Positions 52,650-61,592 of a stretch of DNA of 64,000 nt are shown here, in pieces (position 1 is the stretch's first letter; every line of letters starts with the position of its first letter). Origin of the DNA: Bacteroidota bacterium (lineage in GTDB: Bacteria > Bacteroidota > Bacteroidia > Chitinophagales > Chitinophagaceae). Position numbers and translations under genes: made by a program. Where the stretch lies: positions 124,001-188,000 of the forward strand of contig JAKPSI010000082.1 of the NCBI GenBank assembly GCA_029555415.1. Reading direction: 5' to 3'. Below the pieces are notes generated by a model that worked only from the letters and a program-made list of their open reading frames with translations, had not been told where the DNA came from and did not search any database.

Positions 52650-54113
52650 TTATTGATAGTTGAACTTGGTCCATCCTTTCCACCAGGAAGCATCTGAACC
52701 AGCAGGTGCAATTGCTCCACGGAAAGTGACGGTCTTATCGAAGAAAGTGTCGCCAGTGAATTTAGGATCAGTGAAACCACCACCGGTAAGCACTTTCTGA
52801 TTACCATTCGCACCTGCGAACGGCGTGGGATCAGGTGTTGCGTAATTGAAAGGCTGGATCAATTTCACATCTGAGCAATTCACCAGAACGTCATTATTAT
52901 AGAAAGCATTGGTGAACCAGCTTGTGAGTGTGGCTGCAGAAGTGATGGTTGCGCCAGCTGTACCTGCGAAGTTCAGGTTCACCGTATTACCTGCCAGCGT
53001 AACGTTACGCAGGCGAAGGGTACTGTCTTCAATATTCAGTGCGGTAGAAGATCCTGTTGTTGCATCGATATAGATACCCAGGGGCCATCCCATGATGATT
53101 GAGTTGTAAATAGAGATACCGGAGTTACGACGGATCTGCGCACCTGCACGGAACAGGCTGCTGCCTGCATTATTCAGGGTTGCACGGGGTCCGATTGCAG
53201 TGATGTTACTGAAAACAGCTGTAGTTTTCGGGGTAACGGTCGTACCACTTGCATTATTATCACTTTCAAATGCCTCGGAAGTTGAGATGTCTGCGATCAG
53301 TGAATCGCGCATGATCAGACCGAACTGTACTTTACCGCTGAAACCGTTATCGGTATCAAAATCGTCATCCTGGGTTTTATAAGCGATCAGGTATTTACAG
53401 TTCACTGTACCGCCGAACCATTCGTAAGCGTCATCTTTCGCATAGGTCACTTCCACGTGATCGATCGTTGTTCCTGCGCCTACACCTGCCATGGTAAGAC
53501 TGTTGATCTCTTTATCAGGCTGAAAGGCATAACCTGCAAATTCGATACGTACATATTGTAAAGTGCCGGAATTATCGTTGACATCAGCGGTAGGTGCTAC
53601 AGCATCGCCTGAACCCGCGAGACCGTCGCCATTCGCATTATCGATACCACCTTCAACCTGATACAGACCGGTTGTTCCGTTAAAGCTGGTGTTGATCGGA
53701 GCTTTACCGCAAAGTACGATACCACCCCAGTCACCTGACTGCGGATTAGGTGCCGCAGAAGTGAAAATGATGGGCTCTGAAGGTGTACCAACAGCTACCA
53801 GTTTGGAGCCTCGGGTGATCACCAGAGCGGCCACATCAGAACCGCTGAATGAGCCTTTCACTGTAGTGCCGGCTTCAACGGTCATGGTATGATTACCTAC
53901 CATGTACACCAGCCCTTTCAGGATGTAGGTGTTCTGCTTACGAAGGATCGTGTCTGCATTGATTCGGCCCTGCAGGGTAATGGTCTGGCCAGTAGTCGAA
54001 GAACCACCACCATTCACAACAATGACCTGTATTTCACCATCCATTTCAATTTTCCGGCAACCGCTAAAAGCAACCGCTGAGATGGCTAACAGATAAAAAA
54101 AGTACTTTTTCAT
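52650..54113 (-). CDS. Surface lipoprotein with parallel beta-helix
   Basis: The 487-residue lipoprotein has a lipobox AVAFSGC (Cys at 19) followed by a short linker. Most of the rest is a right-handed beta-helix with repeated short strands (YILKGLVYMVGNHTMTVEAGTTVKG, SGDWGGIVLCGKAPIN, YVRIEFAGYAF, IDHVEVTYAKDDAYEWFGGT). It begins 29 bp after a TonB-dependent receptor in the same operon, so it may act as the ligand-binding partner in the way SusD does for SusC. No polysaccharide-lyase active site is evident. It belongs to the phosphorus island by operon membership. Confidence 0.7.
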   Translation of the reverse strand: MKKYFFYLLAISAVAFSGCRKIEMDGEIQVIVVNGGGSSTTGQTITLQGRINADTILRKQNTYILKGLVYMVGNHTMTVEAGTTVKGSFSGSDVAALVITRGSKLVAVGTPSEPIIFTSAAPNPQSGDWGGIVLCGKAPINTSFNGTTGLYQVEGGIDNANGDGLAGSGDAVAPTADVNDNSGTLQYVRIEFAGYAFQPDKEINSLTMAGVGAGTTIDHVEVTYAKDDAYEWFGGTVNCKYLIAYKTQDDDFDTDNGFSGKVQFGLIMRDSLIADISTSEAFESDNNASGTTVTPKTTAVFSNITAIGPRATLNNAGSSLFRAGAQIRRNSGISIYNSIIMGWPLGIYIDATTGSSTALNIEDSTLRLRNVTLAGNTVNLNFAGTAGATITSAATLTSWFTNAFYNNDVLVNCSDVKLIQPFNYATPDPTPFAGANGNQKVLTGGGFTDPKFTGDTFFDKTVTFRGAIAPAGSDASWWKGWTKFNYQ

Positions 54114-54142
54114 TTCTCTATTTTTAAATTTTAATGCGCTGA

Positions 54143-56932
54143 TTATAATGAGTAGTTAAATGTGATGTTGAAATTTGTTCCTGCCTGACGCGTGAATCGA
54201 TATGCATCAACTCCTTTCTGAAGTTTTTTATTCCCATCGCTGTTCTGATAGAAGTACTGAGTGGAGTTGAGGATATCCGATATATTCAATCTGATCTCCG
54301 CTTTGTTCTTGATCAGCTTTTTGCTCATTTGGAAATCCAACAGTGTACGGGGTGCTTCATAAATGTCAGGAGAACCTGCACCTGAAGTAAGGTCACCAAC
54401 CAGATAGATACGTTCACCGATACGGTTAAAAAGGACCGTAGCGCTAAGTCCGGATTTTTCAAGATCATATAAGATACCCATGTTCACAACATAGGGTGAC
54501 TGCCCTTGCATAGGCCTGTCGATACTGAATCCCTGATCCTTTACATTACTCTTGATATAAGAAGCGTTCGCCTGGAATGTGAAATTTTTCAAATGCTCAG
54601 CAAAGTCCAGTTTTTTGCGAAGTTCAACTTCCGCACCGAAAGCAGAAGCCTCCTGGGGATTCTGGTAACTGAATGTACTCGCACCACCGGAACCTTCATT
54701 GAATAACTGTTCTATCGGGTTTTTAAAGAACTTATAGAAAACACCCGCAGTTAACACTTCACCGGCTTTGGGATAAAATTCATAGCGGAGGTCGAAATTC
54801 CTAACATTGGTCCTTTTAAGATTCGGGTTACCCTGAACAGATGCATTCAATTCAAAATCGTAGATGTTCAGGAATGAGAGTTCGCGTAACTCAGGACGGA
54901 TAACGGTCTGTGAACCTGATAAACGGATATTCGTTTTGTTATCCAGTTTAAGGGTCGCATTCAGGCCAGGCAGAATGTCTGTTGCAACTGAGTGTGTATG
55001 ACGGGGATCCCATTTCTTTACACTGCCCACCAGCTGATCATAATTCTCAACCCTCAGACCCCAAACTACCCTTAAATTCCTTGTGAACTGGTTATCCATC
55101 TGGATGAACGCGCCATTGAGGATGGTATTGGCAAGATATCTGAATGTTTTTCCTTTGATCGCATCGAAAGCCAGTTTATTACCGGATCCGTTACCGAAAT
55201 TCTCCGGTGCAAAAACCTGATCGGCAGGCAACAGCCTCAGTACCGGATTATCGATCGGAAGATAATTGGCGAATAACTGAGCATCATACAAACGGTCCTT
55301 CACTTGCAGCATATAACCACCCTTCAGCGTTTGTTTCTGTTTTAACCAGTTGAATGTATAGGTAAGGTCACCGCCGGCTGTATAAATATAGTCGCTCAGG
55401 TTCTGATAGATCCGGCTGCCGCTTTGTTGTGAAAGTGTATTGGAAATGAGCAGGCGATACGGGTTTTGTGTGCCCGCTTCAGTTGCGTATGCGATACGGC
55501 GCTGGTCAGGGATGTATCCGTCAAGGATATTGAATGAGCCATACCATTTCAGCTTGATAGGCTTTGTAATGCTGTGTTCACCATTCACCTGAACCGTAAA
55601 GAAAGTATTTTGCTTGAATGAAAGTTCTGTGGCACGGATATCATCTCCGCGGTTAAAGTCAGTACCTGTACGTTTTGTGACCGCATTCGGTGAGTTCACA
55701 TTCAGGATCGACTTGACCGAAATTTTATTGAGTGCATTGAGCTGCACGGTGAAGCTGCCAAGTACACCCACAGAAACATCCTGCAGGAAACGTTTGTCAT
55801 TATAGTCATAGTTCACACTGAACACATTTCCTGAAAGTGAATTGGAACGGTTCACAAGCTCCAGAATGCGGTTTGTTTTACTGTAACTGATGCCCAGTGT
55901 ACCCCCTACATTCTTACCGAGGAATTTTGTCGTGAAACCACCATTCACCTGAACACCAACATTCGTGGGTGCCGATACCTGAACTGGCGCCCATGAATTC
56001 CGCAATTGCTTACCAATGGCGGTCTTCTGCTCCGGAGTAAGAATGTCAAATTCTGCTTTACGGGTATATGAAGCAGGTAATGCACGGGTGCCATCATCAA
56101 AACCGAGCCAATCCGTTTTACCACCGACCTTGTCTTTATAAAAGTCCTGACCGATGGTCTGTGAATTGAAACCGGTGCCCACCTGTACATTAAAGAAGTT
56201 CTTATTGGGGATATCCTTTGTGTTCACCTGGATCAGTCCACCTGCCCATTCTCCGGGATATTCAGGAACGAAAGCTTTGTTGATGATGATATTATCGATC
56301 ATGGATGCGGGGATCAGATCGAATGAGAACGTCTTACGATCAGGCTCTGTACTGGTAAGCAGGATACCGTTCAGCATGGCCTGATTGTAACGATCTGCAA
56401 GACCACGGATGATGATGAACTTTCCTTCCTGCAAACTTGCACCGGGTGTGCGTTTCAGCACTTCACCGGTATTCTTGTCAGGTGACCTGCGGATACTCTC
56501 TGCAGAGATCACGGATGCAACAGTATTGGTGTTCTTTTGAAATGAAATGATGGAGGCCGCTGTTTCCTTCCGCGCAGAAGAACGAGTGGTCAGGACCACA
56601 TTCTCACCTGTCTTGGATTTGATATTCAGAACAATGCTCAGATCATTGGACTGACCATTGCCAACTTCAACATCGGTTAGGCTTTTGGACTCATAACCTA
56701 TCGCCGAGAATTCAAGCTCATATTTTTTACCTGCTGTAAGATTAAGTGTAAAACGACCTTCAATATTTGTAGATGTACCACCGGGTGTACCAACGATCTT
56801 TACGGAAACACCAGCAAGCGGCTCATTCTTCTCACTCAGTACTTTGCCGGAGAGTCTGATCGTTTGAGCAAAAACGGAAGTCCCAATACTCACAAGCGCC
56901 ACCACCAACATAATTCTAAACCTGCTTAACAT
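54143..56932 (-). CDS. TonB-dependent receptor of the phosphorus island
   Basis: Starting at MLSRFRIMLVVALVSIG (56932), the protein is 929 residues with a signal peptide cleaved near SVFAQT. A carboxypeptidase-like domain (IRLSGKVLSEKNEPLAGVSV) comes next. The plug contains NTGEVLKRTPGASLQEGKFI, IIRGLADRYNQAMLNG and PEYPGEWAGGLIQVNTKD, followed by a barrel ending AGTNFNITFNYSL. It is translated with the beta-helix lipoprotein. The strongest array of Pho-like repeats in the window (six units) lies 35-100 bp upstream, and a phosphate porin gene precedes it, so a phosphate or phosphate-ester ligand is likely. Confidence 0.87.
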   Translation of the reverse strand: MLSRFRIMLVVALVSIGTSVFAQTIRLSGKVLSEKNEPLAGVSVKIVGTPGGTSTNIEGRFTLNLTAGKKYELEFSAIGYESKSLTDVEVGNGQSNDLSIVLNIKSKTGENVVLTTRSSARKETAASIISFQKNTNTVASVISAESIRRSPDKNTGEVLKRTPGASLQEGKFIIIRGLADRYNQAMLNGILLTSTEPDRKTFSFDLIPASMIDNIIINKAFVPEYPGEWAGGLIQVNTKDIPNKNFFNVQVGTGFNSQTIGQDFYKDKVGGKTDWLGFDDGTRALPASYTRKAEFDILTPEQKTAIGKQLRNSWAPVQVSAPTNVGVQVNGGFTTKFLGKNVGGTLGISYSKTNRILELVNRSNSLSGNVFSVNYDYNDKRFLQDVSVGVLGSFTVQLNALNKISVKSILNVNSPNAVTKRTGTDFNRGDDIRATELSFKQNTFFTVQVNGEHSITKPIKLKWYGSFNILDGYIPDQRRIAYATEAGTQNPYRLLISNTLSQQSGSRIYQNLSDYIYTAGGDLTYTFNWLKQKQTLKGGYMLQVKDRLYDAQLFANYLPIDNPVLRLLPADQVFAPENFGNGSGNKLAFDAIKGKTFRYLANTILNGAFIQMDNQFTRNLRVVWGLRVENYDQLVGSVKKWDPRHTHSVATDILPGLNATLKLDNKTNIRLSGSQTVIRPELRELSFLNIYDFELNASVQGNPNLKRTNVRNFDLRYEFYPKAGEVLTAGVFYKFFKNPIEQLFNEGSGGASTFSYQNPQEASAFGAEVELRKKLDFAEHLKNFTFQANASYIKSNVKDQGFSIDRPMQGQSPYVVNMGILYDLEKSGLSATVLFNRIGERIYLVGDLTSGAGSPDIYEAPRTLLDFQMSKKLIKNKAEIRLNISDILNSTQYFYQNSDGNKKLQKGVDAYRFTRQAGTNFNITFNYSL

Positions 56933-56966
56933 GTTCTGTAATTTGCGGCAAAGGACGCCCGGATAG

Positions 56967-57032
56967 GTTACCCGTGTGTTACGCACGCGTTAAGCGATTA
57001 TTAACCCAATGTTACCGCAATGTTAAGCAGGC
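56967..57032 (-). promoter_or_regulatory. Six consecutive Pho-box-like 11-bp repeats
   Basis: Heads GTTAC (56967), GTTAC (56978), GTTAA (56989), ATTAA (57000), GTTAC (57011) and GTTAA (57022) are spaced exactly 11 bp. They fill the whole gap between the porin stop codon and the receptor leader. Each head is RTTA followed by A or C, usually then C or G. The periodicity matches one helical turn, as in PhoB arrays of direct repeats. Confidence 0.8.
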
Positions 57033-58361
57033 TCAGAACCTGAACTGAAGCCTGCAGGTCAGCGTGTTATCGTTCAGATCTGACCGAAGTCCCGTAAGTT
57101 GGGTGACTTCATTCCTGACCTGATCATAATATAATATGAGTTTGGTCTGTGGATTGAAAGAATAGGCATACCCTACCCCCAGGGTAGCATACCTGATATC
57201 AGTGGCATTCAGATTCGTACCCGGTTTCCCGATCCCTGAGCCGGAAACTCCCGTATTCGGATCATACCAGTCGTATTTCAGGATCAGCTGATTCCTTGAA
57301 TTGAAGATATTTTGAAGGAAATAAAAAAAAGCGCCGTTGAAATGGCGGATATAGGTTGGAAGAAAAACCCCATTACTGGCAGGAAGACTACCGGGATTCG
57401 CAGTGGAAGCTGATGTTCCAGGCTGGGTACCGAACCAGTATTCTGCCCTTATTTCAGTTTCACCATGACCATGTTTGATCTTGTATTGCATATCCGCCCC
57501 GTAATAGTGTCGTGGGCTGGATTTCCCGAGATTCGAAAGAGAAGAATCAACTACAAACACTGCATCTCCCCCCGGCAATTTTCCGGTCTTGTAAACATAT
57601 TTTGTAGCATTTTTCCATCCGCCCAGTAATAGAGACAGACCACCTCCGAATTCTGTTCTGCCCATTTTGAATGGCTTAATGGTAAAACGGCTGATGAAAT
57701 CCTTATGACTATCGAAATCCGTAGTTCCGGAAGCGCCTTGCCCGTTAAAGAAACCCGCATCAAATTTCAGATGCGCGTATTTATGTTTTTTATCCTGCGG
57801 CTCGAAACTGAACATCGCACCAAGGTCACGTTCACCGGGCATCAGGATCTGCGACATGCGTGCACGTTCAGGCGTTTCGCGGTAAGAGGAACCAAGATTG
57901 ACTTCGAAACCAAAGGGACGTGCGAAGAAACCGGTGGTCATGGAAAGCAGATTCTTCTTTGTTTCAAATAATCGAAGGAACATATCGCGGACGATCACAC
58001 CTCTTTCAGTGGCATCCAATTGGAACGTGAACTGCACTTTCGGGTATTTGCCGGGGGTACGCATGAGATAGTCCACTTTCAGTCGCGCCCTGCGCAACAT
58101 GAACCGGCTGCGGGAGAACTGGGAAAAGTTACCTCCTTCGTAGGAAGGGGCCCCATCGGACTGCGCTACCTGGAATTGCGGCTGCATGTAACCGGATATA
58201 TTGATGTTCTCAAAACGTTTGATCACGGGTCTGACCGTATCCTTAATGAAGAAAGAGGAGTCAATATCGGTCAGGTAACGTTGTGCCTGAGCGGTTTGTA
58301 TATTAGAAAAAAAGAACAGAGTGAATACAAGTGCATTGACCAGGATCAAGCTTTTTCTCAT
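57033..58361 (-). CDS. Phosphate-selective porin, OprO/OprP-like
   Basis: The 442-residue precursor has a signal peptide (cleavage near AQAQRY, residue 27). A 16-strand porin of the OprO/P family follows: INISGYMQPQFQVAQSDG, FMLRRARLKVDYLMRTPGKYPKVQFTFQLDATE, MTTGFFARPFGFEVNLGSSYRETPERARM and the terminal strand LTCRLQFRF. In Pseudomonas such porins pass phosphate or polyphosphate under starvation; in Bacteroidota the family is broader. Divergent DUF47-Pit genes and five shared 11-bp repeats support a phosphate role. Confidence 0.85.
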   Translation of the reverse strand: MRKSLILVNALVFTLFFFSNIQTAQAQRYLTDIDSSFFIKDTVRPVIKRFENINISGYMQPQFQVAQSDGAPSYEGGNFSQFSRSRFMLRRARLKVDYLMRTPGKYPKVQFTFQLDATERGVIVRDMFLRLFETKKNLLSMTTGFFARPFGFEVNLGSSYRETPERARMSQILMPGERDLGAMFSFEPQDKKHKYAHLKFDAGFFNGQGASGTTDFDSHKDFISRFTIKPFKMGRTEFGGGLSLLLGGWKNATKYVYKTGKLPGGDAVFVVDSSLSNLGKSSPRHYYGADMQYKIKHGHGETEIRAEYWFGTQPGTSASTANPGSLPASNGVFLPTYIRHFNGAFFYFLQNIFNSRNQLILKYDWYDPNTGVSGSGIGKPGTNLNATDIRYATLGVGYAYSFNPQTKLILYYDQVRNEVTQLTGLRSDLNDNTLTCRLQFRF

Positions 58362-58402
58362 TGTAAGTCGTTTTTAAAAATCGGGTGCAATATAAAATCT
58401 TT

Positions 58403-58457
58403 GTTAAGCCAAAATCACGGGATTCTTATTTCTATGTTACCAAATCATTAATTCTCC
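58403..58457. promoter_or_regulatory. Five Pho-box-like repeats between the divergent porin and DUF47-Pit genes
   Basis: Heads GTTAA (58403), ATCAC (58414), CTTAT (58425), GTTAC (58436) and ATTAA (58447) are spaced exactly 11 bp. The array lies 42-96 bp from the porin start and 62-116 bp from the DUF47 start, so it could control both. Orientation matches the arrays at the other minus-strand genes. Confidence 0.7.
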
Positions 58458-58518
58458 TTCCGGAAGGGTTGTATCTTGCTCATGCAGGTAATTTCGCAAC
58501 CAGAAAAAACAAACAATA

Positions 58519-59160
58519 ATGAACTCACTGCTGAAAATTTTTATGCCGAAGAACAGGGTCTTTTATGAACTGTTCGAAAAGGTAGCTGACAACGTAGCTA
58601 AAATGGGCAAGCTGATGAAAGACATCATCGCTGAACCCGATTTTGATAAAAGGGCCGCCCTGATCAATCAGGTAGAAGACCTTGAGCACGCCAATGATGA
58701 ACTGACGCACAGCGTGTTCACGGAACTGGGCAGGAACTTCATCACTCCTTTCGACCGTGAGGACATCCACTATCTCGCCACATCACTGGATGATATCGCA
58801 GACTATATATATGCAGCCGCGAAGAAGATCAACTTCTACCGCGTTAACCCTAATGATATGGGTCTGCAGAAATTCGCTGAACTGATCGAACAAGGTGCGC
58901 TGCAGGTGCGTATCGCCGTTGGTGAACTGCGTGACATGAAGAATATGCGCGCGATCACGGAAGCGCTTGTGAAGATCAACAGTATCGAAAATCAGGCTGA
59001 TGACGTATTCGACATGAGCATTGAACGCCTCTTCGCCACTGAACCCGATGCCAAGGAAGTGATCAAGAAAAGAGAGATCTACCAGGTAATGGAAACGGTG
59101 ACCGACAAATGTGAGGATGCCAGCAACGTGATCGAGTCCATCATCATTAAATACGCCTGA
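58519..59160 (+). CDS. DUF47 family protein (PhoU-like, Pit accessory)
   Basis: The 213-residue all-helical protein belongs to the DUF47/PhoU-like family whose genes accompany Pit permeases. Diagnostic segments are FMPKNRVFYELFEKVADNV at the N-terminus, DLEHANDELTHSVFTELGRNFITPFDREDIHYLATSLDDIADYIY in the middle and DKCEDASNVIESIIIKYA at the C-terminus. It probably modulates the permease or binds metal clusters in the cytoplasm. The pit gene begins 22 bp downstream. Confidence 0.92.
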   Translation: MNSLLKIFMPKNRVFYELFEKVADNVAKMGKLMKDIIAEPDFDKRAALINQVEDLEHANDELTHSVFTELGRNFITPFDREDIHYLATSLDDIADYIYAAAKKINFYRVNPNDMGLQKFAELIEQGALQVRIAVGELRDMKNMRAITEALVKINSIENQADDVFDMSIERLFATEPDAKEVIKKREIYQVMETVTDKCEDASNVIESIIIKYA

Positions 59161-59182
59161 TCCTTACGCCAATACAACACTT

Positions 59183-60394
59183 ATGACCACTTTTCTGATA
59201 GTGATCATCGCTCTGGCGCTGATCTTCGATTATATCAACGGGTTTCATGATGCCGCCAACTCCATCGCCACGGTGGTGTCCACGAAAGTGCTGACACCGT
59301 TCCAGGCTGTGATCTGGGCAGCTGTGTTCAATTTCGCCGCCTATTTCATTTTCAAGGATCATGGCGTGGCCAACACCATCGCTAAAACGGTGAAAACGGA
59401 ATGGATCACACTGGATGTGATCTTCTCCGGACTGGTTGCCGCCATCGGCTGGAACCTTTTTACCTGGTGGTCCGGCATCCCCTCTTCCTCATCGCATACA
59501 CTGATCGGAGGATTTGCAGGAGCGGCGATCGCACACGCAGGCGGATTCGGTGCCATCAACATGGCTTCTGACCCCAACATCCTGAAAACAGCAAGTTTCA
59601 TCCTGATCGCTCCTGTCGCGGGACTGGTCATGGCACTGATCATCTCGCTCTGGTTCATCAATTCATTCCGGAAGGGGCCCTGGCCAAAGTTATTCTCGTT
59701 GCTCATACTTGCATTGGTCGCATGGTTCCTGTATGCAAACCTGGAAACGAACCCCGACAAACTGAAATCGCATTATGACAGTTATGCGATGAAGGTGATC
59801 TTCTTCTCCAAGAATTTCAAATGGATCCTGCTGGCACTGATCGTTTCGATCATGGCCATATTCTCCATGTACCTGAGCAGCCTGAACGCGCATCGCGCGA
59901 ATTCCTGGTTCAAAAGACTCCAATTGGTTTCTTCCGCTGCCTTCAGTATCGGCCACGGTGGCAATGACGCGCAAAAGGTCATGGGTATCATCATGGTGTC
60001 ACTGATCGCGAGTAACCCTGCACGTTACAGTCTCGACCATATGGAATGGTGGATCCCGCTGGCTTGTTATTCTGCCATCGCCATCGGAACCATGAGTGGT
60101 GGCTGGAAGATCGTGAAGACCATGGGTACCCGCATCACCAAAGTGACCCCTTTCGAGGGTGTTGCCGCTGAAACCGCAGGTGCGATCACCCTGTTCCTCA
60201 CCGAATCACTGAAGATCCCGGTCAGTACCACACACACCATCACCGGTGCGATCATGGGTGTAGGTGCAACAAAAAGACTTTCCGCGGTACGCTGGGGCGT
60301 TACCTTCAATCTTATATGGGCATGGATCCTTACGATCCCCGTCAGCGGCCTGTTGGCAGCCGGCGTTTATTACCTCGTAAGGCTTTTCCATTAA
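59183..60394 (+). CDS. Low-affinity inorganic phosphate permease (Pit family)
   Basis: The 403-residue membrane protein has the duplicated PiT signature: DYINGFHDAANSIATVVSTKVLTPFQAV at the N-terminus and SIGHGGNDAQKVMGIIMVSL near residue 258. It also has SGIPSSSSHTLIGGFAGAAIA and a second VSTTHTITGAIMGVGATKRLSAVRWG. It imports phosphate or metal-phosphate with protons. It is co-transcribed with DUF47 and ends at a strong terminator. It completes the predicted route porin/receptor, periplasmic release and inner-membrane uptake. Confidence 0.95.
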   Translation: MTTFLIVIIALALIFDYINGFHDAANSIATVVSTKVLTPFQAVIWAAVFNFAAYFIFKDHGVANTIAKTVKTEWITLDVIFSGLVAAIGWNLFTWWSGIPSSSSHTLIGGFAGAAIAHAGGFGAINMASDPNILKTASFILIAPVAGLVMALIISLWFINSFRKGPWPKLFSLLILALVAWFLYANLETNPDKLKSHYDSYAMKVIFFSKNFKWILLALIVSIMAIFSMYLSSLNAHRANSWFKRLQLVSSAAFSIGHGGNDAQKVMGIIMVSLIASNPARYSLDHMEWWIPLACYSAIAIGTMSGGWKIVKTMGTRITKVTPFEGVAAETAGAITLFLTESLKIPVSTTHTITGAIMGVGATKRLSAVRWGVTFNLIWAWILTIPVSGLLAAGVYYLVRLFH

Positions 60395-60416
60395 GCTGCC
60401 TATTTGCATTCCCGAT

Positions 60417-60446
60417 AAAAAATCCAGACCTTTGTCTGGATTTTTT
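60417..60446 (+). terminator. Intrinsic terminator between pit and galE
   Basis: A 13-bp stem (60417-60429 with 60434-60446) has a four-base loop and a T-run that ends only 2 bp before the galE start codon. It ends the DUF47-pit operon; galE must be read by read-through or from a promoter overlapping this structure. Confidence 0.88.
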
Positions 60447-60450
60447 TTAT

Positions 60451-61506
60451 ATGAGTAAAATTCTTGTAACAGGCGGCTGTGGCTTCATTGGATCACATAC
60501 ATTGGTCGACCTGATCGAAAACGGTTATGAGGTCATCTCAGCCGATAATAATTCCCGTTCCAATGCAGCGATCCTTGATGGCGTTGAAATGATCACAGGC
60601 AAAAAGATCAAGAATTACAAGATCGACCTGTGCAATTTCGACGACACCTATGCTGTGTTCCAGGAGAATGATGACATCAGTGGCATCATCCACTTCGCGG
60701 CCTATAAAGCAGTGGGTGAATCCGTCGAAAATCCCCTGCTTTATTTTCAGAATAACCTTGAATCCCTGGTCAACGTCCTGAAATGTGTTCAGGAATTCAA
60801 AATACCTTATTTCGTATTCTCCTCTTCCTGCACGGTCTACGGAAGTCCTGACCAGATACCGGTTACAGAGCAAACACCCATGAAGCCCGCTGAATCTGCT
60901 TATGGCTTCACAAAACAAATGGGAGAACAGATCATCAACGAATTCGCACGCACAGCCGATACCAAGTGTATCCTGCTCCGTTATTTCAATCCTGCCGGCA
61001 GCCACCCTTCCGCGATCATCGGAGAAATGCCGCTGGGCAAACCGCAGAACCTTGTTCCGGCCATCACACAAACCGCGATCGGCCGTATACCCAAAATGCA
61101 TGTACATGGCACGGACTATCCCACCCGCGATGGTTCCTGTGTTCGTGATTATATCCATATCTGCGACCTCGCTCACGCACACACACTTTCCATCAAATTC
61201 CTGGAAGAAGGCAAGAGTCAGTCCAAAGTTGAGGTCTTCAACCTCGGCACCGGAGATGGTGTAACCGTTCTGGAAGCGATCGAAGCTTTTGAAAAAGTGA
61301 GCGGTGTCAAACTCAACTACGAAAAAGGCCCCCGCCGCCCGGGTGATGTGGTGGCCATTTATGCCAATTGCGACATGGCAAAGGACAGACTGGGCTGGGT
61401 ACCGAAATTCAGCCTGGAAGACATGATGCTGACCGCCTGGAAATGGGAACAGCGCCTGAAACACGATGTAACGGTTTTTGGCAGCCAGCCTCCATCCCTG
61501 AATTAG
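60451..61506 (+). CDS. galE: UDP-glucose 4-epimerase (GalE-like)
   Basis: The start MSKILVTGGCGFIGSH at 60451 fits the family; an upstream open frame to 60316 would run through the terminator and the pit gene. The Rossmann motif GGCGFIGS is followed by the DNNSRSN loop, the catalytic Ser/Tyr-x3-Lys region (FSSSCTVYG, SAYGFTKQ) and RYFNPAGSHPSAIIGE. The enzyme interconverts UDP-glucose and UDP-galactose and may supply sugar for surface glycans or for the glycosyltransferase at 49103; that last link is speculative. The length of 351 residues is normal. Confidence 0.9.
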   Translation: MSKILVTGGCGFIGSHTLVDLIENGYEVISADNNSRSNAAILDGVEMITGKKIKNYKIDLCNFDDTYAVFQENDDISGIIHFAAYKAVGESVENPLLYFQNNLESLVNVLKCVQEFKIPYFVFSSSCTVYGSPDQIPVTEQTPMKPAESAYGFTKQMGEQIINEFARTADTKCILLRYFNPAGSHPSAIIGEMPLGKPQNLVPAITQTAIGRIPKMHVHGTDYPTRDGSCVRDYIHICDLAHAHTLSIKFLEEGKSQSKVEVFNLGTGDGVTVLEAIEAFEKVSGVKLNYEKGPRRPGDVVAIYANCDMAKDRLGWVPKFSLEDMMLTAWKWEQRLKHDVTVFGSQPPSLN

Positions 61507-61592
61507 TCTTCAGGAAGTAAGTATTTTCCCTGTTTTTTACCAATTGACAATTGCCCTTCGGGGCTTACTTTTGCCCAACCTAATTCATTCCA

